Origin: Desulfobulbus sp.
GTDB taxonomy: Bacteria > Desulfobacterota > Desulfobulbia > Desulfobulbales > Desulfobulbaceae
NCBI GenBank assembly: GCA_011051825.1
Contig: DRKH01000237.1
Location: forward strand, 1-5,121
Length of the DNA stretch: 5,121 nt
Direction: 5' to 3'
A program made the position numbers and the translations under genes. Below, piece by piece: positions 1 through 5,121 of the stretch (its first letter is position 1; every line of letters begins with the position of its first letter). Below the pieces are notes generated by a model that was given only the letters and a program-made list of their open reading frames with translations, was not told the origin of the DNA and made no database searches.

Positions 1-25
1 AGGAAACGCAGATACAAACAGCCGG

Positions 26-64
26 AAACAAAAAATCCAACAGGCTTTTCAACCTGTTGGATTT
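26..64 (-). terminator. Rho-independent terminator after tRNA-Phe
   Basis: On the minus strand a 12-bp perfect stem (33-44 pairing with 53-64, core CCAACAGG/CCTGTTGG) closes an 8-base loop. It is followed directly by a run of six T and, after one G, three more T. The hairpin begins 13 bases beyond the CCA end of the tRNA, so it should end the tRNA transcript and any read-through from the protein genes upstream. The plus-strand sense lacks a comparable T run, so it works best for leftward transcription. Confidence 0.88.
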
Positions 65-76
65 ATATGTAAAAAC

Positions 77-152
<76 letters not shown>

Positions 153-176
153 AACTGGATTGTAAAGAAAAGACTA

Positions 177-204
177 ATTAGCAAATATCTGTTGCAGTTG
201 TCAA
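177..204 (-). promoter_or_regulatory. Probable sigma70-type promoter of tRNA-Phe
   Basis: On the minus strand a perfect -35 hexamer TTGACA (204-199) is followed after 16 bases by GCTAAT (182-177), which matches the -10 consensus at its last four positions. Initiation would fall near 170, giving a leader of about 18 bases before the mature tRNA 5' end at 152. No terminator separates the acidic-protein gene from the tRNA, so read-through could also contribute. Confidence 0.55.
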
Positions 205-214
205 CATCTTTTTT

Positions 215-961
215 CTATTTATCACCCAAGGTCAACTCACCCAGATCAATTTCAAAATCATCCAGCGCCGTCCCGGTTTTTACAGACGGCATCAGTTTAT
301 CTCCTGCTTTGCTCCCGGCAACCAATGGAGCCGGGGTATCCAGGTCAAGATCTTCAACCTGCAGATCCTCCAGACCGGAGCCCGGGGCAACGGACGCCGG
401 AGCAGGCGGGGGCCCGCCGGCAAGAGCGGGTTCCCTGGACGTCTCTTCATCCAGGCTCAGCGTCTCGGCAACCAGCTCTTCACCATCTTCCTCGGGAGGG
501 GCAAGGTCGGAGATGTCTATCTCGCCGAAATCAAGTTGCAATCCATCCTCCTCCTTTATCGCAGGTGTTTCTTCTTCATCACCTAAATCCAGCGTTATTT
601 CCTCTTCCAGGGCAACCTCCTCCAGGGCGTCCAGTTCAAGAACCGCCCCATCGGTTTCCCCGATTTCCCCGTCATCATCAAGTTCCATGACAATTTCGCC
701 ATCGCCCTCGCTCTCGACATCTTCAAACGACAGCTCAATACTTTCCTCCGCCTCGTCCGGGCTCTCTTCGCCAACGGCAACACCTTCCTGTTCCTCCAAT
801 GACCCGGCGGAGGAGTCATACTCAAGATCCAGGAACCCGGGTGCAGCGACGGCAAAAACAGTTCCGTCAATATCAGCCGAGGCCTCACTGATGTCTTTGT
901 TACATTTTTTACAGGATTCCAAATGGTCAAAAGAGATATAGCCACATTTTGGACAACGCAT
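215..961 (-). CDS. Acidic zinc-ribbon protein, function unknown
   Basis: The protein has 248 residues and I cannot assign it a named family beyond its N-terminal zinc ribbon. That ribbon is Cys3-x2-Cys6, ten residues, Cys17-x2-Cys20, followed by a lysine-containing stretch. From about residue 30 on, the chain is low-complexity and strongly acidic: about 74 of 248 residues are Asp or Glu and only about 11 are Lys or Arg. A degenerate motif of the form hydrophobic-D-hydrophobic-G-acid recurs (LDLGD at 124, LDFGE at 143, IDLGE at 238), and a Pro/Ala/Gly-rich linker lies near 180-195. There is no signal peptide or membrane segment, so it is probably cytoplasmic. The start is well supported: AGGCGG (974-969) sits 7 bases before the ATG. 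It follows the small hydrophobic ORF by 78 bases on the same strand, so the two may be co-transcribed. A role in binding a basic partner or nucleic-acid machinery is conceivable but unproven. Confidence 0.88.
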   Translation of the reverse strand: MRCPKCGYISFDHLESCKKCNKDISEASADIDGTVFAVAAPGFLDLEYDSSAGSLEEQEGVAVGEESPDEAEESIELSFEDVESEGDGEIVMELDDDGEIGETDGAVLELDALEEVALEEEITLDLGDEEETPAIKEEDGLQLDFGEIDISDLAPPEEDGEELVAETLSLDEETSREPALAGGPPPAPASVAPGSGLEDLQVEDLDLDTPAPLVAGSKAGDKLMPSVKTGTALDDFEIDLGELTLGDK

Positions 962-968
962 AATCCAT

Positions 969-974
969 CCGCCT
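969..974 (-). promoter_or_regulatory. Ribosome binding site of the acidic zinc-ribbon gene
   Basis: AGGCGG on the minus strand matches five of six bases of AGGAGG and lies 7 bases before the ATG at 961. This spacing fixes the start that includes the complete four-cysteine ribbon; a later start would cut the ribbon. Confidence 0.7.
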
Positions 975-1039
975 TACATAGTGTGATTTAGTGTTCCCGG
1001 GGATTCAAACCGGTCAGACCACATACATCATTCCGCAGC

Positions 1040-1156
1040 TCACCCGTCTGTTTCTTTTTTTTCTGCAGCCCCCGAGCCAGACAGCAGGCAGCCTGCAGAC
1101 AGTATTGAAGCAGAAATAACCATGAAAAACAAAGGACCTCCTGCTCCATAAAACAT
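1040..1156 (-). CDS. Putative small single-span membrane protein
   Basis: A short frame of up to 38 codons is unlike random sequence. A Gly/aromatic N-terminus (MFYGAGGP) leads into a hydrophobic stretch of about 20 residues (roughly 8-27) and ends in a short charged tail (AEKKETDG). That is the shape of a tiny inner-membrane protein. The start is unsettled. The ATG at 1156 gives 38 residues but has no ribosome binding site and overlaps a likely -10 box. A perfect AGGAGGT (1142-1136) instead serves a TTG at 1132 (4-base gap, 30 residues) or an ATG at 1123 (13-base gap, 27 residues). A cysteine sits in SAGC, but the -3 residue is Ser and almost nothing would remain after cleavage, so a lipoprotein is unlikely. 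It precedes the acidic zinc-ribbon gene by 78 bases on the same strand. I do not recognise a family. Confidence 0.45.
   Translation of the reverse strand: MFYGAGGPLFFMVISASILSAGCLLSGSGAAEKKETDG
1136..1142 (-). promoter_or_regulatory. Shine-Dalgarno AGGAGGT inside the small ORF
   Basis: A full-strength AGGAGGT on the minus strand lies within the longest version of the small hydrophobic ORF and upstream of its TTG (1132) and second ATG (1123). Its presence argues that translation begins after it rather than at the ATG at 1156. The gap of 13 bases to the ATG is long and that of 4 to the TTG is short, so neither start is ideal. Confidence 0.5.
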
Positions 1157-1184
1157 TATGTCACACGGAAAGAGAAAAAATCAA
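1155..1184 (-). promoter_or_regulatory. Extended -10 promoter for the leftward protein genes
   Basis: On the minus strand TTGATT (1184-1179) and CATAAT (1160-1155) are separated by 18 bases. A TG dinucleotide sits one base before the -10 hexamer (TGACATAAT), the extended -10 form. Transcription would begin near 1148, downstream of the first ATG of the small ORF, which supports use of a later start. With no terminator before 961, this promoter probably also drives the acidic zinc-ribbon gene. Confidence 0.55.
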
Positions 1185-1243
1185 GGCGGAACTTTAAAAA
1201 AGACTCACACTTACCGTTGAAAGAACCCGGGGGCTGACGGATC

Positions 1244-1555
1244 TCATACCTGCAAAAACGGTACATGGAGGCTCAAAAGAAGCTGCGGGTGCCCAGGCTT
1301 CCGAAAACACAAGTAATCAGCAAAATGTGAAAAAAACAGCACCAGGACAATTCCACCTTGCATCACGTTCCGAATTCCATATAATACGTATAACTTATCT
1401 TCTATTCCTTTGACTTTCGACCAATCCCCTACAGGTTTGCTGGAAAACAACATGGCGGCTCCTGTGCTTGAATTTGGGGTCAATCCGGATGTTGTGATGA
1501 TGGAAAACCCGCGGACGTAGCCGACAACGTTGCGGGTTTGACAATTGACCGGCAT
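1244..1555 (-). CDS. Doubtful ORF, 103 codons, no recognised family
   Basis: An open frame on the minus strand starts with ATG at 1555 and ends with TGA at 1244. Its first twenty or so codons use G/C at the third position much as the neighbouring genes do. The second half shifts to AT-rich, hydrophobic, irregular sequence with no discernible domain. The ribosome binding site is weak: only a GGGG about ten bases before the ATG. The inverted repeat at 1505-1539 lies inside its start region. It points in the same direction as the small membrane protein, ending 87 bases before that frame's first ATG. It may be a degenerate gene fragment, a repeat-derived frame or chance. I list it so that it is not lost, not because coding is established. 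Confidence 0.18.
   Translation of the reverse strand: MPVNCQTRNVVGYVRGFSIITTSGLTPNSSTGAAMLFSSKPVGDWSKVKGIEDKLYVLYGIRNVMQGGIVLVLFFSHFADYLCFRKPGHPQLLLSLHVPFLQV
1358..1385 (+). promoter_or_regulatory. Candidate promoter of the ABC exporter operon
   Basis: A perfect TATAAT (1380-1385) is preceded by TTGCAT (1358-1363) with a 16-base spacer; the -35 matches consensus only in TTG. Initiation near 1392 would give a leader of about 240 bases before the ATG at 1634, containing the hairpin at 1505-1539. A weak -35 with a good -10 often means an activator is needed, but no operator is identifiable here. Confidence 0.4.
1505..1539. repeat. Imperfect inverted repeat / hairpin
   Basis: Eight-base arms AAACCCGC (1505-1512) and GCGGGTTT (1532-1539) pair perfectly. 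Inside them ACGT (1515-1518) pairs with ACGT (1527-1530) around an 8-base loop, with a 2-by-1 internal loop between the two helices. Neither strand has the T run of a terminator (three T on plus, four on minus). It lies about 95 bases before the ABC gene start and could be a protein-binding palindrome, a structured leader element or a dispersed repeat. Confidence 0.55.
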
Positions 1556-1633
1556 TCAAAAACGGCCCCAGGATACAGTGCCGGATTGGTCAGGTTCTTT
1601 TTTCACAGGCCCTTAACAGGAACGTTATTGTTT

Positions 1634-3328
1634 ATGCCGAACCAATCCCAGATGACCATGAGCCATGAATTTCGGGTGAATCTCATCCATCTGGTTCTTT
1701 CGTCGCTGGTCGTCAACCTGTTGGCGCTGGCCATGCCGATCATGATGCTGCAGACCTATGACCGCATCCTGCCCAACCATGGCTACGGCACTCTGACGCT
1801 GCTCGTCTTCGGCGTTATCACTGCCGTGATCCTGGAAATGCTCCTGCGTATTGCACGGTCCTACCTGACATCCTGGTCCGGGGCCGTCTTTGAACACAAA
1901 ACCGCCTGCAGGGCCATGGAACATATCCTCCAGTCGCCCATGCAGCGTTTTGAAGAACAGGGCTCGGGAACATACCTGCAGAAGATGGCCTCCATCAGCC
2001 GCCTGCGCGGTTTCTACTCCGGCCAGGCCCTGCTCACCATCGTCGACCTCCCCTTTATCTTCATATTTCTTTTCCTGATCTGGTACATTGCGGGCAACCT
2101 TGTTTTTGTACCCCTCGGCCTTTTTTTCGCCTTCAGCCTGCTGGCCTGGTTTGTCGGCTATAAATTACGACTGCAGGTTACCGAGCAGGATTTCAGCAGT
2201 AAAATCCGTTATAATTTTATCATTGAAACCCTGTCGGGCATCCACTCGCTCAAGGGCCTCGGCCTGGAAAAATTTTTCCTGCGCAGAAACGACCGGCTGC
2301 AGTCCCGGATCTCTCTTGCCCATTACCAGGTGGCCTTGACCAATAATATCGCCCTCAACTGCGGCATGCTGTTCTCCCAGGTGATGACGGTTGCCGTAGT
2401 TTCCGTCGGTGCACTCAAGGTTATCCACGGTGACATGGGTACCGGCGGACTTGCCGCCTGTGTCCTGCTTTCAGGGAGAATCATGCAGCCGGTCCAGCGG
2501 GCCCTGTCGCTCTGGACCCGGTTTCAATCTTTTTTTATTGACCGCAAAGAACTTCAGGATATCTTTAATCTACCGACGACGACCTACAGCCAGACCAGGC
2601 AGATCAGAAAGCCGACCGGCCATCTTCTCCTGAACAATGTGTCGTTTCAATATGAAAAAGACCACCAGCTCCTCCGGAACCTGGACCTGGAACTGCATCC
2701 CGGAGACTCCCTCGCCATATCCGGTAGTGCCGGCTCCGGAAAAACAACCATCCTCCACCTGATCACCGGCCTGATTAAACCATCAAAAGGAGAGGTGTTG
2801 GTCGACGGGGCCCAGCCACACCAGGTCAACCCGGCCATCCTCAGCACCCATGTCGGCTATTTACCTGAGAAAGGGACTATTTTCTATGGGACCATTCGGG
2901 AAAACCTGACGTTCTTTAACTCTGCCAACGAGGAGGACGCCATGGTCGTGGCCCGGCTCCTCGGCATTGATGATGCCGTCGCCATCCTGCCGGAAGGGTA
3001 TGAAACCCAGCTCACCGACAACGTGACCGACCCCATCCCGCCCGGCCTTAAGCAACGCATCGCCATAGCCCGGGTCCTGGCAAATAAACCAAGGATCATC
3101 CTTTTCGATAACGCCGATCGCGGCCTGGACAAACACGGATACAACCTGATGTTCGGTGTTCTTGGCCGACTCAAGCCCCGAACGGTCATGATCATCATCT
3201 CCGATGACCGAAATATCCTCCGCCTTGCCGACCGGGAATATTTTCTTCATCGCGGACGGCTCCAGGAAACGGCTCCGGCTGATTCAAAAATCCATAACGT
3301 CCTCCCGTTCCGGGAGTTCCGAATATGA
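1634..3328 (+). CDS. ABC exporter half-transporter with degenerate ATPase
   Basis: This 564-residue inner-membrane protein has the transmembrane-plus-ATPase layout of type I secretion exporters (PrtD/LapB-like) with no N-terminal peptidase-like domain. Hydrophobic segments lie near 16-39, 53-73, 133-152 and 155-175, with two more near 240-290. The nucleotide-binding domain starts near 330: A-loop Tyr340 and Walker A GSAGSGKT (364-371) are intact. The other catalytic motifs are not: Q-loop Gln is Glu412, the LSGGQ signature reads IPPGL (468-472), Walker B keeps Asp492 but the catalytic Glu is Asn493, and the switch His is Asp524. It should bind ATP but hydrolyse it poorly or not at all, and probably pairs with the downstream subunit. 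I chose the ATG at 1634 because AGGA (1618-1621) lies 12 bases upstream; an in-frame TTG at 1538 would add 32 residues but lacks a binding site. Confidence 0.93.
   Translation: MPNQSQMTMSHEFRVNLIHLVLSSLVVNLLALAMPIMMLQTYDRILPNHGYGTLTLLVFGVITAVILEMLLRIARSYLTSWSGAVFEHKTACRAMEHILQSPMQRFEEQGSGTYLQKMASISRLRGFYSGQALLTIVDLPFIFIFLFLIWYIAGNLVFVPLGLFFAFSLLAWFVGYKLRLQVTEQDFSSKIRYNFIIETLSGIHSLKGLGLEKFFLRRNDRLQSRISLAHYQVALTNNIALNCGMLFSQVMTVAVVSVGALKVIHGDMGTGGLAACVLLSGRIMQPVQRALSLWTRFQSFFIDRKELQDIFNLPTTTYSQTRQIRKPTGHLLLNNVSFQYEKDHQLLRNLDLELHPGDSLAISGSAGSGKTTILHLITGLIKPSKGEVLVDGAQPHQVNPAILSTHVGYLPEKGTIFYGTIRENLTFFNSANEEDAMVVARLLGIDDAVAILPEGYETQLTDNVTDPIPPGLKQRIAIARVLANKPRIILFDNADRGLDKHGYNLMFGVLGRLKPRTVMIIISDDRNILRLADREYFLHRGRLQETAPADSKIHNVLPFREFRI
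3312..3316 (+). promoter_or_regulatory. Ribosome binding site of the second ABC gene
   Basis: GGGAG lies inside the end of the first ABC gene, 8 bases before the ATG at 3325. Together with the ATGA overlap it points to coupled translation of the two subunits, as expected for partners made in equal amounts. Confidence 0.6.
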
Positions 3329-5121
3329 GCAGTACCGCACAGTATACGGAAAAGGCTCTCCACTTCCGCAAGGTCCTTGAACCGGCCGGCTGGCTGGGGC
3401 TGGACAGGGTTTCCCCCCATGCCCGTGCCCTTACCTTCCTGCTTCCAGCTCTTGGCTGGCGCGGGCAGGCAAAACAAATCTGTGAAGCCCTGCCCCATAT
3501 GCCGGGCGAACTTGACCGGGTTGATCTGGTCAACAGCATGATCAATCTTGGTTTTCATACCCGCTCAACCAAGATTCATCTCCACAACGTAGACCCACGA
3601 TTAACCCCCTGTCTCTTTGTCTGCAAAGATGATATCCCCTACATCCTGCTTCCCGATGCAGAAGGAACCGGATGCGAGGTGTACAACCCAGCCGATGACA
3701 CCATAAAGCCGATACGGGAAATCAGCGAATGCCGCGGCACCCTCTATCGATTTACCCCCCTGACCCAGGAAACCATTGCCGGAGATACTGTCCGCTCCAA
3801 TGCCGGTGAAAACCCCCTGAAATGGTTTCGTCAGCTGATCAAACGGTTTGACGCCATCTTCCTGCAGGCCTTTATGGTCAGCTTCCTGATCAATATCCTG
3901 GCCCTGGCCTCGTCCCTGTTTGTGATGACCGTCTATGACAAGGTTATCGGCAGCCGCTCGGTGGAAACGCTGCAATACCTTGTATTCGGCGCCCTGCTGG
4001 CCATGACCATGGAGGTCATGCTGCGCTACCTGCGGGCCAGGAGTCTGGCCTTTTTCGGGGTCCGGGTCGATGCCATCACCAGCCAATTGATCTTCGAGCG
4101 CCTCCTGTTTTTACCGCCGCGACTGATTGAAGGCTCCTCCATCCCATCCCAGGTGGCCCGAATCAAGGATTTTGACTCCATCCGTGAATTCTTTTCCGGC
4201 CCGACCGGCATAGCAGTACTGGAATTGCCGTTTACCCTCATCTTCATCATCACCATCGCCGTCATCGGCGGGCCCCTGGCCCTGATCCCTTTAATCCTGG
4301 CCCTTTGCTATATCACTCTGGCCCTGGTCATGCTGCCGAGAATCCAGGCCCGCACCGAGGAGGGGGCAATCGCCGGGGTAAAAAAACAGGCCCTGCTGGT
4401 GGAAACCATGAAGAAAATCAGGGCACTCAAGGCCCACGGACTGGGTGAAACCTGGTGGCAGCGCTTTCATGAGCTGTCCGGCCAGGCCGCCATGACCAGT
4501 TTTTCTTCCGCCTTCCTGACCTCACTCATAGAGGCGTTTGCCTACGGCCTGTCGGTCATTGCCGGAATCAGCACCCTGACCACCGGCATCTGGCTGGTCT
4601 GGCAGGGCCACATCACCACCGGCGCCCTGATTGCCTCCATGATGCTGGTCTGGAGAGTGCTCACCCCGATGCAGGCCATTGTCAACTCTCTGATACGCAT
4701 TCGTTTTATCTTTCGCAGCATCGGTCAGGTCCACAAACTGGTCCGTACCCCGCCGGAAGGCAAGCTCACCGCTGTTGACCCGGCCCTGTTCCGCCTCAAG
4801 GGAAACATCACCTTCACCGGTGTCGGCCTCAGGTATACCGGTGAACGGGGGCCGGTTATTTCCGGCATGAACCTGCAGGTCAAGGCAGGAGAAATCATCG
4901 CCATTGCAGGGGGCTCGGGCTCGGGAAAGACGTCAATGCTGAAACTGACCAACGGCCTCTACATCCCGCAGATGGGCTCCATCCTGATTGACGGTCTTGA
5001 TATCAGACAGCGTGATCCGGTCGAACTCAGAAAAAACATCTCCTATGTCCCGCAGATCATAGAGCTCTTCCATGGGACTATTGAAAAAAATCTACGCATG
5101 GTCAAGCCCGACGCCAGCGAA
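3325..5121 (+). CDS. Type I secretion-like ABC exporter, 3' end cut off
   Basis: The frame is open from the ATG at 3325 to the window edge: 599 residues, missing the C-terminal part of the ATPase. Residues of roughly 15-155 resemble a C39 peptidase-like domain, but no catalytic Cys is in the expected N-terminal place. The usual active-site His stretch reads CKDDIPYILL and the later Asp-Pro reads NPAD, so it is probably a non-cleaving substrate-docking domain as in HlyB or LapB types. Membrane segments lie near 177-203, 216-236, 296-315, 317-337, 400-427 and 430-450. The ATPase has Walker A GGSGSGKT (529-536) and a standard Q-loop with Gln577; its signature, Walker B and switch His lie beyond the window. 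It overlaps the upstream gene by four bases (ATGA). It likely supplies the active ATPase of a heterodimer; adaptor and outer-membrane genes would be expected outside the window. The exported substrate is unknown. Confidence 0.93.
   Translation, partial: MSSTAQYTEKALHFRKVLEPAGWLGLDRVSPHARALTFLLPALGWRGQAKQICEALPHMPGELDRVDLVNSMINLGFHTRSTKIHLHNVDPRLTPCLFVCKDDIPYILLPDAEGTGCEVYNPADDTIKPIREISECRGTLYRFTPLTQETIAGDTVRSNAGENPLKWFRQLIKRFDAIFLQAFMVSFLINILALASSLFVMTVYDKVIGSRSVETLQYLVFGALLAMTMEVMLRYLRARSLAFFGVRVDAITSQLIFERLLFLPPRLIEGSSIPSQVARIKDFDSIREFFSGPTGIAVLELPFTLIFIITIAVIGGPLALIPLILALCYITLALVMLPRIQARTEEGAIAGVKKQALLVETMKKIRALKAHGLGETWWQRFHELSGQAAMTSFSSAFLTSLIEAFAYGLSVIAGISTLTTGIWLVWQGHITTGALIASMMLVWRVLTPMQAIVNSLIRIRFIFRSIGQVHKLVRTPPEGKLTAVDPALFRLKGNITFTGVGLRYTGERGPVISGMNLQVKAGEIIAIAGGSGSGKTSMLKLTNGLYIPQMGSILIDGLDIRQRDPVELRKNISYVPQIIELFHGTIEKNLRMVKPDASE

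Larger units (their letters stand above)
1185..1633. other. Divergent intergenic region
   Basis: About 450 bases separate the leftward genes from the rightward ABC operon. The stretch is visibly more AT-rich than the flanking genes in its middle part (about 1315-1430). It holds a consensus TATAAT for rightward transcription (1380-1385), an imperfect hairpin (1505-1539) and an open minus-strand frame (1244-1555) whose coding status is doubtful. I see no tRNA, CRISPR array, insertion sequence ends or recognisable riboswitch. Confidence 0.6.

Noticed and set aside
1040..1156. Small ORF as a lipoprotein (SAGC before the charged tail)
   Set aside because: The -3 residue is Ser rather than Leu/Val/Ile, and the mature peptide would be only about 16 residues. 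A simple membrane-spanning peptide fits better.
1265..1330. 21-codon plus-strand frame starting at ATG 1265
   Set aside because: No ribosome binding site or promoter in register, and no recognisable peptide features beyond basic residues.
1452..1520. 22-codon plus-strand frame starting at ATG 1452
   Set aside because: No ribosome binding site, and it ends inside the inverted repeat. Noted only in relation to the orphan frame on the other strand.
1538..1577. TTGACA at 1538 as a -35 box for the ABC operon
   Set aside because: No -10-like hexamer lies 15-19 bases downstream; the nearest candidate, GATACA at 1572, is 28 bases away.
1538..1633. TTG start giving the first ABC protein 32 extra residues
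   Set aside because: No Shine-Dalgarno precedes it, the TTG is part of the inverted repeat arm, and the extra residues add no domain. The ATG at 1634 with AGGA upstream gives the usual family length.
3601..4086. 161-codon minus-strand open frame
   Set aside because: It lies wholly antisense to the second ABC gene, whose plus-strand frame has coherent domains. The minus frame has no binding site or family features.

Overview
The window looks like part of a Gram-negative, probably Desulfobacterota-like (delta-proteobacterial) chromosome of moderate GC content. That placement is an inference from the style of the proteins and was not tested by any search. The layout is divergent. The left part is transcribed leftward and the right two thirds rightward, with about 480 bases between them that hold regulatory sites but no convincing gene.

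Left part, minus strand, in transcription order: a very small hydrophobic protein (27 to 38 residues depending on start); a 248-residue, extremely acidic protein with an N-terminal four-cysteine zinc ribbon; then tRNA-Phe(GAA) with an encoded CCA end, its own likely promoter and a strong Rho-independent terminator near the window's left edge. An extended -10 promoter lies just upstream of, and overlaps, the first ATG of the small protein, and probably drives both protein genes.

Right part, plus strand: two tandem ABC exporter half-transporter genes that overlap by four bases (ATGA). The first (564 residues) has a transmembrane domain and a nucleotide-binding domain with a good Walker A but substitutions at the Q-loop, signature, catalytic glutamate and switch histidine. 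The second (599 residues visible, cut by the window end) has an N-terminal C39-peptidase-like domain without recognisable catalytic residues, a transmembrane domain and a nucleotide-binding domain that is canonical as far as it can be read. Together they suggest a heterodimeric type I secretion-type exporter. The adaptor and outer-membrane partners, and the cargo, would have to lie outside the window.

The most interesting point is that all the ATPase degeneracy sits in one subunit. Because each ATP site in an ABC dimer is built from both chains, this would damage both composite sites in different ways, rather than giving the usual one good site and one dead site. Other points for a second look are the unassigned acidic zinc-ribbon protein, the tiny membrane protein, an orphan open frame with an inverted repeat in the divergent spacer, and a U-U mismatch in the T stem of the tRNA.
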